A stretch of DNA of 64,000 bases from CAWUKT01 sp963923035 (GCA_963923035.1 CAWUKT010000005.1:93459-157458); one strand, 5' to 3'. Shown: positions 18,493 through 27,774, numbered from the stretch's first letter. Program-made: numbers and translations. Notes: generated from the sequence alone by a model not told the origin.

Positions 18493-18536
18493 ACCGGGGA
18501 GGACGGCCACGCAGGCGTTCCTCCCCGGTTCATTTT
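18493..18536 (+). terminator. Terminator after the lipoprotein gene
   Basis: Stem ACCGGGGAGGA (18493-18503) pairs with TCCTCCCCGGT (18519-18529), 11 perfect base pairs with a 15-base loop, then TCATTTTCCC. It lies 20 bases after the stop codon. Confidence 0.75.
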
Positions 18537-18602
18537 CCCGACTCTCTCCCCCTCAAGCCAATTAAACTTGAAATTTGTCTGCTGAAATTTGAACTTCACC
18601 CC

Positions 18603-19154
18603 ATGGAGCCCAAAATCACGATCACAGGGGACCTGGGAAGCGGCAAGTCGGCCGTCAGCAAGGTTCTGAATGCGCGCCTCGGCTACGAAATCTACTCGAC
18701 GGGCAAGGCCCAACGTAAACTGGCGCAAGAAATGGGGATGACCACCCTCGAACTGAACCAGTACGCCGAGACCCACCCTGAAATCGACGACCGCATCGAC
18801 GGGGTCTTCAAGGACCTCAATCTTCGTCCAGACGGACTGATCGTGGACAGCCGCATGGCATGGCATTTTATGCCCGGCTCATTCAAGGTTTTCCTGATGG
18901 TTCCGGCGGAAGTGGCCGCGCAGCGTATCATGGGCGACGGGAGTCGTAAACGCGAAATCTACCAGGACCTTGACCACGCTGTTCGGGACCTCAAGGCCCG
19001 CAAAAAGAGCGAAAACGTCCGCTTCCTCGACATTTACAATGTCGATTGCACCGATCCCGGCAACTTCGACCTGGCCATCAACACCGCCAAAATTACCCCC
19101 GAGCAAGTGGCCGACATCATCATCGCCGGCCTGCGCATTATCCATCCCAACTGA
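18603..19154 (+). CDS. Cytidylate-kinase-like P-loop kinase
   Basis: 183 residues. P-loop GDLGSGKS at residues 9-16. Then YEIYSTGKAQRKLAQEMGM, which fits the substrate-binding region of cytidylate-kinase-like proteins. DGLIVDSRMAWHF (about 79-91) is the conserved acidic strand, and RKREIYQDLDHAVRDLKARK (about 115-134) resembles the lid. Such short proteins (PF13189-type) are common in Bacteroidota, and their substrate is not established. A canonical Cmk would be about 220-230 residues with a defined CMP-binding insert, which I do not see. Followed after 6 bases by the DUF5060 gene; a functional link is not evident. Confidence 0.75.
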   Translation: MEPKITITGDLGSGKSAVSKVLNARLGYEIYSTGKAQRKLAQEMGMTTLELNQYAETHPEIDDRIDGVFKDLNLRPDGLIVDSRMAWHFMPGSFKVFLMVPAEVAAQRIMGDGSRKREIYQDLDHAVRDLKARKKSENVRFLDIYNVDCTDPGNFDLAINTAKITPEQVADIIIAGLRIIHPN

Positions 19155-19160
19155 CCCTCC

Positions 19161-20999
19161 ATGCGCCTTTTCACTTCTCCACTCAGCTTGCTTTTGGCCC
19201 TGCTCTTCCTCGGGACAACCCTTCCTGCCCAGGGGCTCCACAGCATCACCGGAGAATTGATGACGTGGCACCCGGTCACCCTGACCTTTCTGGGCCCCAA
19301 ATGCAGCGAGACAGGCACACCCAATCCCTTCAGCGATTACCGCCTGACCGTCACCTTTACCCAGGGCTCCCAGCGCTACGATGTTCCGGGATTCTTTGCC
19401 GCCGATGGTGAGGCGGCCTATACCTCGGCCACTTCCGGGAACAAATGGCGGGTCATTTTCTCCCCTCCCAGCCCCGGCAAATGGATCTATGAGGTGGAGT
19501 TTGTGAAAGGAAAAAACATCGCGGTATCAGACGAGCCGGGCGAATGGGCCGGAGATTTGGACGGCGAATCAGGGGGACTCATCATTTCCCCTTCCAATAA
19601 AACGGGGCGTGATTTCCGGGCCCACGGGCGGCTGGAATACGTCGGCGAGCATTACCTGCGGTTTGCGGGTTCGGGCAACTACTTTGTGAAATGCGGAACC
19701 GATGCGCCGGAGAACCTGTTGGCGTACGAAGGCTTTGACCAAACACCGAACGTGGGCGACCGGCGGAAAGATTGGGCGGCCCATGCAGCCGACTTTGACG
19801 CTGAATCAGCGGAGAAGTACCTGTGGGGGAAGAAGCGGGACCAGGGAAAAAATATCTTGGGGGCGCTCCAATACCTGCACAACAAAGGCCTCAATGCGTT
19901 TTCCTTCCTCACATTTAACGTAGACGGCGACGACAAAAACGTTTTTCCCCACCTCCTGCGCAACTCCCTGAAGGACTACGAAGAGACCGCCCGGACGAAG
20001 GGAGAACGGGTTTGCTGGGAAAATGAAATCATCCACGACCGCTTCGATGTTTCCAAACTCGACCAATGGAATCAGGTCTTTTCTTACGGCCAAACTCTTG
20101 GCCTGTTTCTCCATTTCAAGACCCAGGAGACAGAAAATGATCAAAAAATGGACGACGGAGAGGTGGACTACGAACGCAAATTGTACTACCGGGAACTGAT
20201 CGCGCGGTTCGGCCACCACCTCGCCCTGAACTGGAACCTGGGCGAGGAGAATACCCAGACCACCGCCCAACGGAAGGCGGCCATCCAGTACATCTCCGAT
20301 CTGGATCCCTACGACCATCCCATCGTGGTCCATACCTATCCGAATGCCTACGACAAGGTCTACGGACCTCTGTTGGGAGAAGGCTCCCAATTGGCGGGGC
20401 CGTCCTTGCAGGCGAACCAATCCGATTTCCACGATGTGCCCGGCCTGGTGGCCACCTGGGTGCAGCAATCGCAGAATTCCGGCCGGAAATGGGTGGTTTC
20501 GGTGGACGAGCCGGGAGACGCCTCCCATGCGTTGGTGCCGGACTCGGACGATCCGGCCCACGACAATGCGCGTGTCCACGCGCTATGGGGCACCTTGATG
20601 CACGGTGGCGCCGGCGTCGAATGGTACTTTGGCTACCAACACGCCCATTCCGACCTGACCTGCCAGGACTTTCGCTCCCGTGATCACTTCTGGGACCAAT
20701 GCCGGGTCGCCCTGCGCATTTTCAACGAGGAAAACCTGCCGCTCACCGAGATGCAGAACATGAATGATTTGACACCCGGAAAAGACGATTGGGTCCTGGC
20801 AAAGCCGGGAGAGGTTTACCTCATCTACTGCCTGAAGGGTGGTCCCATCAAGTTCGCAACGCCATCGTCGGGCTTCAGGTTCCAATACATCAATCCACGC
20901 ACCGGAGAGCGGAAACCGCCCATTCCCATCGAGGTGGGCGACGGCGAGGATTGGGCCTGTCCTTCGGAGGAAGATTGGCTTTTGCTGATTCGGAAATAG
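19161..20999 (+). CDS. DUF5060 secreted glycosidase-like protein
   Basis: 612 residues with a signal peptide (MRLFTSPLSLLLALLFLGTT, cleavage near PAQG). The N-terminal beta-sandwich is DUF5060 (TFTQGSQRYDVPGFFAADGE and FSPPSPGKWIYEVEF, about 55-120). A TIM-barrel-like region follows from about 165 to 510, with LRFAGSGNYFVKCGTDAPEN, LNWNLGEENTQTT and KWVVSVDEPGDASH. The E in NLGEEN and in VDEPG are candidate catalytic acids. The C-terminal about 90 residues look like a beta-sandwich (GEVYLIYCLKGGPIKFATP). Related proteins act on plant or algal polysaccharides (apiosidase- or ulvan-lyase-type loci). The substrate is unknown; no sus genes lie beside it. Confidence 0.78.
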   Translation: MRLFTSPLSLLLALLFLGTTLPAQGLHSITGELMTWHPVTLTFLGPKCSETGTPNPFSDYRLTVTFTQGSQRYDVPGFFAADGEAAYTSATSGNKWRVIFSPPSPGKWIYEVEFVKGKNIAVSDEPGEWAGDLDGESGGLIISPSNKTGRDFRAHGRLEYVGEHYLRFAGSGNYFVKCGTDAPENLLAYEGFDQTPNVGDRRKDWAAHAADFDAESAEKYLWGKKRDQGKNILGALQYLHNKGLNAFSFLTFNVDGDDKNVFPHLLRNSLKDYEETARTKGERVCWENEIIHDRFDVSKLDQWNQVFSYGQTLGLFLHFKTQETENDQKMDDGEVDYERKLYYRELIARFGHHLALNWNLGEENTQTTAQRKAAIQYISDLDPYDHPIVVHTYPNAYDKVYGPLLGEGSQLAGPSLQANQSDFHDVPGLVATWVQQSQNSGRKWVVSVDEPGDASHALVPDSDDPAHDNARVHALWGTLMHGGAGVEWYFGYQHAHSDLTCQDFRSRDHFWDQCRVALRIFNEENLPLTEMQNMNDLTPGKDDWVLAKPGEVYLIYCLKGGPIKFATPSSGFRFQYINPRTGERKPPIPIEVGDGEDWACPSEEDWLLLIRK

Positions 21000-21082
21000 G
21001 CTTTTTTCGATTCATCCGTAACCATCCCGCCACCCATGCGTTTTCCCTTGGGAAACCCGTTTAATCCTGCTATTTTAAGTAC

Positions 21083-21649
21083 ATGCGGCAAAATTACTAC
21101 ACTGTTTTGGGCATCAATCCCCAAGCCTCCTCCGACGAGGTGAAACGGGCGTACCGCAAATTGGCCAAGGCATCGCACCCCGATGTGAATCCTTCGCCCA
21201 AAGCCGCTGAGAATTTTGTCCAAATCACCGAAGCCTTCGAGATCTTGTCGGACCCGTCCAAGCGGGCGGTCTACGATTACAAGCTCAAGCGCGACCGGCG
21301 TCCGCCGGTCCAGATGACGGGCACTGCCCACCGCCAGAAGACGGAGCAGCAGCGGGCGTACGAGGCCTGGGTGCGCCAGGCCCGCGCCGAAGCGCGTCGC
21401 AACGCGCAGATGAAATACGACGACTTCAAGCGGTCCCGGGTCGAGAAGGCCGAGCTGGAGATTTACCATTACCTCCAGTACTTCATAATCGGACTCGTAT
21501 TTCTATTTGCCCTCATCCTCATGCTCCTCCCCTTCGCGGCAATGCTCCGCGTTCGCTGGTGGCTCATCGTCTCCGCCATCCCCCTGGCTCCCGTTTCCCT
21601 TCGCCTCATGAAGGAATGCCGCCGCGGCTTCAAAGAACTGAATTCCTGA
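21083..21649 (+). CDS. J-domain (DnaJ-like) membrane protein
   Basis: 188 residues. The N-terminal J-domain (3-65) has the invariant HPD at 32-34 (KASHPDVNP) and the FEILSDPSKRAVYDYK helix. A basic, Ala/Arg/Gln-rich linker (about 75-125) leads to two hydrophobic segments (FIIGLVFLFALILMLLPFAA about 134-153, and WLIVSAIPLAPVSL). So this is a membrane-tethered J-protein, not the DnaJ chaperone, which is about 380 residues with a zinc domain. It should recruit DnaK to the membrane. Three bases separate it from the DUF4258 gene, so they probably share a transcript. Confidence 0.85.
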   Translation: MRQNYYTVLGINPQASSDEVKRAYRKLAKASHPDVNPSPKAAENFVQITEAFEILSDPSKRAVYDYKLKRDRRPPVQMTGTAHRQKTEQQRAYEAWVRQARAEARRNAQMKYDDFKRSRVEKAELEIYHYLQYFIIGLVFLFALILMLLPFAAMLRVRWWLIVSAIPLAPVSLRLMKECRRGFKELNS

Positions 21650-21652
21650 CCT

Positions 21653-22039
21653 ATGCGAGGCTCCCGTCGTCTTTGGTGGTTGGTGTTGATTGTGGTCATT
21701 CCGCTGATCGCCATTTACCACTGGAATCCCAACTCAGAATTGGTGCGCCGCTGCAACCTGAACGACCGGAAGGACCCGGCCGAGCTGGAATATGTCGCGC
21801 ATGCGCGGTGTCGGATGGAATGTCGGGGTGTTTCGGAAGAATGGGTGGAGAAGGTGTACAAAAAAGGCCGGGTGAATTGCAAAAAGAGTGGGCCGGTGCG
21901 GGGAGACATGCGGTGGGCGCTGGAAATGGACGACGACATTGGGGATCGGATTCGGGTGGTGGTGGAAGAAGAAAATGGGAAACATATTGTAATCACAGTC
22001 ATCCGGCTCGGCCGCGAAGATCGGTGCAGTTGTAGTTGA
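21653..22039 (+). CDS. DUF4258 family protein with N-terminal membrane anchor
   Basis: 128 residues. One N-terminal membrane segment or signal anchor (LWWLVLIVVIPLIAIYHW, 7-24). The rest fits DUF4258: EYVAHARCRMECRGVSEEWV (about 46-65), then a strand-rich end with IRVVVEEENGKHIVITVIRL. DUF4258 is a small fold related to RelE-like/BrnT toxins in sequence layout, but a periplasmic or membrane-anchored form such as this is not a typical toxin, and no antitoxin gene is adjacent. Function unknown. Cotranscription with the J-domain gene is likely. Confidence 0.7.
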   Translation: MRGSRRLWWLVLIVVIPLIAIYHWNPNSELVRRCNLNDRKDPAELEYVAHARCRMECRGVSEEWVEKVYKKGRVNCKKSGPVRGDMRWALEMDDDIGDRIRVVVEEENGKHIVITVIRLGREDRCSCS

Positions 22040-22097
22040 TTCTGAGCTGTCTATCGAAAAAATAAAGGCGTTCTTGATTTTTTTCTAAATTCGCTCC

Positions 22098-22493
22098 ATG
22101 CAAAAAAACCTCTCATTGCTTACTGTCCTGTGTATCATGGGTTTGTTTCTCCTGACAGCCTGTGGAAAAGACCTTGGAATCCTTCAGGGATCGGTTCGTT
22201 TCAAAGGACTTCCCTGCCAGGCCGGCCAAACTGATTTTAACGTTCCTCCTTGTTCCGGCCCCTACCCCAAATATGAAGTGGTGATTTTCGAAGCCAGCAA
22301 CCTCCTCGAGCCGGTTATGACCACGACGACTGATGAAAATGGTGAGTTCAAAGCAGTCCTCAAGGCCGGAGAGTACGTCATCCGGACCCAGAACGGCCCG
22401 AATAAGCGCAACAACCTCATGAACAACCCTTTCACGATCATCAAGGAACAAATCACTTCCATCGAGCTCAAGGTTTCTACCGGAATCCAGTAA
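22098..22493 (+). CDS. Small lipoprotein with carboxypeptidase-regulatory-like fold
   Basis: 131 residues. Signal and lipobox LTAC with Cys22. The domain (about 30-130) has LGILQGSVRFKGLPC at its start and TTTTDENGEFKAVLKAGEYV (about 75-94), the typical strand-turn pattern of CarboxypepD_reg-like beta-sandwiches. Four cysteines including the lipidated one. Such stand-alone lipoproteins are common in Bacteroidota and have no assigned function. An upstream TAAATTCG (22086-22093) resembles a weak -7 element. Confidence 0.7.
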   Translation: MQKNLSLLTVLCIMGLFLLTACGKDLGILQGSVRFKGLPCQAGQTDFNVPPCSGPYPKYEVVIFEASNLLEPVMTTTTDENGEFKAVLKAGEYVIRTQNGPNKRNNLMNNPFTIIKEQITSIELKVSTGIQ

Positions 22494-22590
22494 CCTTTTT
22501 TCTCTCTTTTAGACACTTCCCTTCTCCATCTTACATCCCCGGCTGTTTTTGGCACGGGCTTTGAAACATAGTGGAAAAACCGATACCACT

Positions 22591-23793
22591 ATGAAAAACT
22601 GCTACCCAAAACTGACGATCTTTTTCCTGGCCATACTGATGTCGGGAGTGGTACACGCCAACAACCCCAAGAAACGGAATCGGCGTTTCCTGCACAAAAA
22701 CGACATCCCCCAGCGCATTGAGCTGGTCGTCGGTGGCTTCGGCGAACATGCCGACCGCTACGGACGCCGGGACCATTTCAACCCCTTCGGCAAGTTTCAA
22801 ATCGGAGTGAAGGTGTATACCCGCAACAACAAGGTCTACGGCACGGCCGGTGTCGCAGGTGGACGCTTCTCCTGGGACAACCTCAATGTCGAGGTCATCG
22901 GCGGCTCCTTCAACCACCGGACTTTGGACCGCTCCAAGGTCCACATCGCCCACCCGGATCGGGTGCCTGGCCACAAGGTTCGGCTGCGCGTTTCCCTGCA
23001 CCAGCTTCCCGGAATCTACCGGGAATTTGAAGTGCCGCTGGACTTTTCCTACTCCTACACCCTGCGTTCGGCAGGGATCACCGGCGGAGCCGGTTGGGAA
23101 GAGTGCCGTCGCGCTCCTGCGGGCGACGATGGCCGCAACCACAGCAAATGTGACGGCGAAGACGGCGCCCACGGCCTGCAAGGCGTCAACGGTGGCCACG
23201 GGGACATTGGTATGCCCGGTCCCGATATTGAAGTCGTCCTGCTGCCCTACGACGACCTGAACAGCGATGACATGGTCATCGAAGCCCAGGAAACCAACCT
23301 GCGGACCGGAAGGACCCGTACCCGTTGGTACAAGCCCGGCACGAGCACGATCACGGTGATCAGCCGGGGCGGCACCGGAGGTTCCGGTGGCGATGGACAG
23401 CCGGGAGGACACGGTGGTGACGGCGGCGATGGCGGCCGGGAAGGCGACGAAGAGACCAAAGCCATCCTCGCGGATGGTGGCAACGGCGGCTGCGGCGGCC
23501 GGGGAGGCCGGGGCGGCCACGGAGGTGAAGGTGGATACGGCGGACAGATTTCCGTGTTCTTCCACCCGGACCTGGCCGATTACCTCGGCAGCGTAAGGGC
23601 CTTCTCCGTCGGTGGTGACGGAGGCTGTGGCGGCGATGGTGGCCGCGGCGGGAAAGGCGGAGACGGCGGCGAAGGCACCGATGCCGACGGCAAAAATGGG
23701 CGGAATGGCGCCTGTGGTCCCGACGGACTGCGTGGTCCCCAGGGATTGGATGGCCCTCCCACCCGCTGGATTCCCCTCGAATTGAACAATTAG
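22591..23793 (+). CDS. Secreted collagen-like Gly-rich repeat protein
   Basis: The ATG at 22591 begins a signal peptide (MKNCYPKLTIFFLAILMSG, cleavage after HA). An in-frame ATG at 22549 adds 14 residues before it. 400 residues. After about 160 residues of ordinary sequence with an Arg/Lys/His-rich start come several Gly-rich blocks: about 170-215 (DGEDGAHGLQGVNGGHGDIG), about 275-335 (GGTGGSGGDGQPGGHGGDGG) and about 350-395. Many tripeptides are Gly-x-Gly or Gly-Gly-x, and the last part (ACGPDGLRGPQGLDGPP) is true Gly-x-y collagen-like sequence. Secreted; a structural or adhesive surface role is inferred. No T9SS tail is visible. Confidence 0.75.
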   Translation: MKNCYPKLTIFFLAILMSGVVHANNPKKRNRRFLHKNDIPQRIELVVGGFGEHADRYGRRDHFNPFGKFQIGVKVYTRNNKVYGTAGVAGGRFSWDNLNVEVIGGSFNHRTLDRSKVHIAHPDRVPGHKVRLRVSLHQLPGIYREFEVPLDFSYSYTLRSAGITGGAGWEECRRAPAGDDGRNHSKCDGEDGAHGLQGVNGGHGDIGMPGPDIEVVLLPYDDLNSDDMVIEAQETNLRTGRTRTRWYKPGTSTITVISRGGTGGSGGDGQPGGHGGDGGDGGREGDEETKAILADGGNGGCGGRGGRGGHGGEGGYGGQISVFFHPDLADYLGSVRAFSVGGDGGCGGDGGRGGKGGDGGEGTDADGKNGRNGACGPDGLRGPQGLDGPPTRWIPLELNN

Positions 23794-23816
23794 AAAGTCA
23801 TTATACGTTGATTGAC

Positions 23817-23860
23817 CAGCCCCCTGGACTTCGGTTCGGCGGGGCTGTTCGCTTTCGGGC
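23817..23860 (+). terminator. Weak hairpin terminator after the collagen-like gene
   Basis: CAGCCCC (23817-23823) pairs with GGGGCTG (23841-23847) across a 17-base loop, followed by TTCGCTTTCGGG. The T tract is poor. Confidence 0.4.
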
Positions 23861-23968
23861 TCCCCTCAAGTCGGAAAATGCGCGTCAGTTTCATTCCTTG
23901 AGACGGTTGGGATTGGCACCTTTGTTGAATTGAGCATATATTGAGGCCTACTCATTGGCACCTCAAAT

Positions 23969-26900
23969 ATGATGACACGACCCTCTTTTCGCTTTGTTGG
24001 AATTGTTTTCCTGACCCTGATTTGTTTTCACCTTCCCGCCCAGGAGCTGGACTGGTCCATGTTCGATGGCTTGCGGTTCCGCAACATCGGTCCGGCAGGA
24101 ATGAGCGGCCGGGTGACGAGCATCGATGCGGTTCACCAGCAGCCCAATACCATCTATGTGGGCACGGCTTCGGGTGGGGTTTGGAAAAGCACCAGTGGTG
24201 GGATCAATTGGAAGCCCATCTTTGACAAGCAGCCGGTTCAATCCATCGGCGCAGTGGCCATTGACCAGAGCAATCCCGACATCGTTTGGGCCGGAAGTGG
24301 CGAAGGCAATCCCCGAAATTCCCACAACAGTGGAAATGGGATTTACCGCAGCCTGGACGCCGGCAATACCTGGAGCCACCTCGGCCTGAAAGAAACAAAG
24401 GCCATTCACCGCATCGTCGTTGACCCCCGCAATTCAGATGTGGTCTACGTTGGGGCATTGGGGTCGGCCTGGGGACCGAATGAAGAGCGGGGGGTGTTCA
24501 AAACCACCGATGGCGGACAGTCCTGGGAAAAAATCTTGTACCTGAACGATACCACCGGCTGTGCCGATTTGATTATTTACCCGTCCAATCCCAACAAACT
24601 CTTCGCTTCCATGTGGCATTTTCACCGGGAGCCTTGGTTTTTTACCTCCGGAGGTTCCGGTTCAGGGCTGTATGTGACGACGGATGGAGGAAAAACGTGG
24701 AAAGAGAGGACAGAAAAAGACGGCTTACCAAAAGGAGAATTGGGCCGGATTGGTCTCGGAATTTGCCACAGCCAACCCAATATCGTCTACGCCCTCGTCG
24801 AATCCGATGGGGATCACGCCATTTACCGATCCGACAATGGCGGTCGGAAATGGCGTCGTCAGGGCAACCGAAATGCGGGCAACCGTCCTTTTTACTACGC
24901 CGACATCTATGTTGACCCGGAAAATGAGAATCGGATTTATTCGCTGTGGTCCTATGTGAGCCGCAGTGAGGATGGAGGAAAAACGTTCCAGACCATTGCC
25001 GATTATGGGACCCAGGTCCACCCGGATCACCATGCATTTTACATCCACCCCACCGACCCCAATTTCCTGATCAACGGAAACGACGGCGGCATGAATATTT
25101 CCTATGACCGCGGCAAGAACTGGCGCTTTGTCGAAAATCTTCCCGTCGCCCAGTTTTACCACATCGACTACGACATGGAAGTCCCCTACAATGTCTACGG
25201 CGGACTTCAGGACAATGGCTCCTGGGTAGGCCCCAGCTCGGTCTGGGCTTCCGGCGGCATCAAAAATTACCACTGGCGGGAATTGCTCTTTGGAGACGGC
25301 TTCGACGTGGCTCCGATCCCCGGCAATAGCCGGTACGCCTACGCCATGTCCCAGGGCGGTTACCTGAACAAGGTGGATAAAGTCACCGGCCAAAACATCA
25401 TGATCCGGCCGGTGCACCCCGAAGGAAAGCCCCTGCGCTTCAATTGGAATGCCGCGCTGTGCCAGAGCACCCACGATTCCTGCCGGGTCTTTTTCGGAAG
25501 TCAGTACCTCCACCTCTCCAACGATTGTGGAATGTCCTGGGACCTCATTTCTCCCGACCTCACCACCAACGACACCGCCAAGCAAAAGCAAGCCACAAGT
25601 GGCGGACTGACCATTGATGCGACCAAAGCGGAAAATTATACCACGATCACCGCCATTTCGGAAAGTCCTCTGCGCCAGGGCCTGATCTGGGTCGGCACCG
25701 ACGATGGGAATATCCAATTGACCACGGACAATGGCAAAAGCTGGGACAACCTGGCCAAATCCTTGCCCCAATTTCCGGAAGGCGCCTGGATTCCCCAGAT
25801 TGTGAGCTCCAGCCATACCGAAGGCGAGGTGTTCATCGTGGTGAACGACTACCGCCGGAACAATTGGGAGCCTTACCTCTACCACAGCCGTGACTACGGC
25901 AAGACCTGGCGTCGCCTCGCCAATGCCGACAATGTGGACGGCTATTGTCTCTCCGTGGTTCAGGATCCGGTCCAGGAGAATTTGCTGTTCCTGGGAACCG
26001 ATCACGGGCTCCACGTTTCGCTGGATTACGGGGCGAAGTGGTACAAATGGACCGAAGGCTTTCCCAGCGTACCGACCCGGGACCTGAAAATTCATCCCCG
26101 TGAGCACGACCTGATTGCAGGAACTTTCGGCCGTTCCGTTTGGATTCTGGATGACCTGACGCCGCTCCGGGAAATGGCCAAGGATGGATTGGGTTTGTTG
26201 AAAAAGTCCATGCACTTGTTTGAAGTGCAGGATGCCTGGAATGGCGAAATGCGGCCGACCGATGAAGGCCGGTTCATGGGGCAAAGTGGCTTCATTGGTT
26301 CCAACAAATGGCGGGGAGCCGAAATGTATATGTGGTTGCCGGAGGTGGAAGAGAAAGAAAAAGTCCACATCGTCATTTACGACGAAGAAGGGGATACGGT
26401 CCGCAATTACCACCAAAAGGCCGATACCGGATTGGTCAAATTGTGGTGGGGCTTTTCCCGCAATGGCATTTCCTCTCCCTCCTACACGAAACCCAAACGC
26501 GAATATCCTCCCTCTGGTCCGCGGGTCATCCCGGGCAAGTATACCGTCCAGGTCAAGTACAAGGAAGACTCCGCCCGTTCAACGTTTTCTATTCTCCCCG
26601 ACCCCCGCTTACCCGTTTCTCAGGTGGACATGGCGGCGCGGGAACAAATGTGGGAAGAGTGGCGCGACCTGGTGAAGGCCGCCAACGACGGCTTTGAGCG
26701 GCTCCGAGAGGCCAAAGAAGCCGTCGGCAGGGTCTCCGAGATGATCGTCTACGTGGAAGATTCCCTCCAGGACAGCATCAAGACCCTGAACAGCCAACTC
26801 CGGGATTCCATCAAGCAATACATGGAAATCTACCTCCTGCCGGAGGGTTTCAAGGGCTACGACCACGTGACTGTGCGCCTGGCCGATATGCAATGGGAAG

Positions 26901-27103
26901 TCGGCGGCTATATCACCAGCTCTTACGGACGCCCCGGACCGAATGCCCGCCAGGCCCTGGACAATTACCGCAAAGAGGTCGAGGAAACCCTCGCCATCAT
27001 CAATCGCTTTCTGAAGGAGGATTGGATCGCTTACCGCAAGTTTGTGGAGTCGGTGGAAAAACCAATGTTCGAGGACATTGAGTCGGTGGAAATCAAACGC
27101 TGA
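23969..27103 (+). CDS. Sortilin/BNR-repeat beta-propeller exported protein
   Basis: 1044 residues with a signal peptide (MMTRPSFRFVGIVFLTLICF, cleavage after PAQ). ATG codons at 23969 and 23972 are both possible. The propeller (about 25-720) has repeated BNR/Asp-box and VPS10-type motifs: GTASGGVWKSTSGGINW, GIYRSLDAGNTW, GVFKTTDGGQSWEKI, GLYVTTDGGKTWKE, AIYRSDNGGRKWRR, IQLTTDNGKSWDNL. The last about 300 residues include a helical stretch with coiled-coil character (about 890-960). Relatives are annotated as exo-alpha-sialidase-like or glycosyl hydrolase, but no catalytic residues can be assigned. No T9SS tail seen. Confidence 0.85.
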   Translation: MMTRPSFRFVGIVFLTLICFHLPAQELDWSMFDGLRFRNIGPAGMSGRVTSIDAVHQQPNTIYVGTASGGVWKSTSGGINWKPIFDKQPVQSIGAVAIDQSNPDIVWAGSGEGNPRNSHNSGNGIYRSLDAGNTWSHLGLKETKAIHRIVVDPRNSDVVYVGALGSAWGPNEERGVFKTTDGGQSWEKILYLNDTTGCADLIIYPSNPNKLFASMWHFHREPWFFTSGGSGSGLYVTTDGGKTWKERTEKDGLPKGELGRIGLGICHSQPNIVYALVESDGDHAIYRSDNGGRKWRRQGNRNAGNRPFYYADIYVDPENENRIYSLWSYVSRSEDGGKTFQTIADYGTQVHPDHHAFYIHPTDPNFLINGNDGGMNISYDRGKNWRFVENLPVAQFYHIDYDMEVPYNVYGGLQDNGSWVGPSSVWASGGIKNYHWRELLFGDGFDVAPIPGNSRYAYAMSQGGYLNKVDKVTGQNIMIRPVHPEGKPLRFNWNAALCQSTHDSCRVFFGSQYLHLSNDCGMSWDLISPDLTTNDTAKQKQATSGGLTIDATKAENYTTITAISESPLRQGLIWVGTDDGNIQLTTDNGKSWDNLAKSLPQFPEGAWIPQIVSSSHTEGEVFIVVNDYRRNNWEPYLYHSRDYGKTWRRLANADNVDGYCLSVVQDPVQENLLFLGTDHGLHVSLDYGAKWYKWTEGFPSVPTRDLKIHPREHDLIAGTFGRSVWILDDLTPLREMAKDGLGLLKKSMHLFEVQDAWNGEMRPTDEGRFMGQSGFIGSNKWRGAEMYMWLPEVEEKEKVHIVIYDEEGDTVRNYHQKADTGLVKLWWGFSRNGISSPSYTKPKREYPPSGPRVIPGKYTVQVKYKEDSARSTFSILPDPRLPVSQVDMAAREQMWEEWRDLVKAANDGFERLREAKEAVGRVSEMIVYVEDSLQDSIKTLNSQLRDSIKQYMEIYLLPEGFKGYDHVTVRLADMQWEVGGYITSSYGRPGPNARQALDNYRKEVEETLAIINRFLKEDWIAYRKFVESVEKPMFEDIESVEIKR

Positions 27104-27108
27104 TCGGC

Positions 27109-27774
27109 TCAGTGTTGGATGACCAGGCGGCGGTTGCCGACGTAGCCGGACTCATCGGATAACCTTAGCCAATAGGTGCCCGCCGGAAGCCCGGCGGTGT
27201 CCAGGCGAAGCGGCCCTTCGGCCGCTACCTCCCGCATCTTCTGCCCTTGCAGGTTCCAAAGTTCGATGTACATCGGCTGCGGAGGCAGGTCCAGACGGAC
27301 GTAGTTGTTGGCCGGCTGGGGAGCCATTGAAAATGCGGCCAGGGGATCGTCGATGGAGGTCAGGAAATCAAATTGGAAGGTGACCCACTGGGTATCCGCC
27401 GGATTGGTGTTGTCCCAGAGGCTGTACACGACCCGGCCAGTGTCCATGACGCCCTGCGGGTCGACGGTGAGCTTGAAGATCAAGACCGAATCTCCGGCCG
27501 GGATGTCTCCCATCGTGGCATTCCCCACGATGAAGGAATAGCAAATCAAGTTGTCGCAGGTGAAGGCGAACCACCCTGGGTTCAGGGTGTTCAGGACGAG
27601 CTCGTAGGACGGTGTGACCGTTGACGAGCTGGTATTCTTGGCCCAAATAACGGGTTCCGCCACCCCGGTGGCCGGAGCGGTTCCCAGCACGTGCTGGGAA
27701 GAGAGCTCAAGGTTTTGGCCCATCAAACCTCCGGCCAGAACCATGCCCCACACAAGCGTCAACAGTTTTTTCAT
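27109..27774 (-). CDS. T9SS-exported small protein with C-terminal sorting domain
   Basis: 221 residues. Signal peptide MKKLLTLVWGMVLAGGLMGQ. An immunoglobulin-like domain of about 110 residues follows. The last about 75 residues are a type A T9SS sorting domain: FSMAPQPANNYVRLDLP, then YIELWNLQGQKMREV and AGTYWLRLSDESG, ending RRLVIQH. Such domains send the protein through the T9SS to the cell surface and are then removed or anchored. Convergent with the sortilin-like gene with a 5-base gap. Confidence 0.8.
   Translation of the reverse strand: MKKLLTLVWGMVLAGGLMGQNLELSSQHVLGTAPATGVAEPVIWAKNTSSSTVTPSYELVLNTLNPGWFAFTCDNLICYSFIVGNATMGDIPAGDSVLIFKLTVDPQGVMDTGRVVYSLWDNTNPADTQWVTFQFDFLTSIDDPLAAFSMAPQPANNYVRLDLPPQPMYIELWNLQGQKMREVAAEGPLRLDTAGLPAGTYWLRLSDESGYVGNRRLVIQH

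Noticed and set aside
18603..19154. Canonical cytidylate kinase (cmk)
   Set aside because: 183 residues and lacks the CMP-binding insert of Cmk; kept as cytidylate-kinase-like.
21653..22039. RelE/BrnT-type toxin of a toxin-antitoxin pair
   Set aside because: It has an N-terminal membrane segment and no adjacent antitoxin gene.
23969..27103. Active sialidase
   Set aside because: Only the Asp-box/BNR propeller pattern is seen; the catalytic Arg triad and Tyr/Glu pair cannot be assigned.
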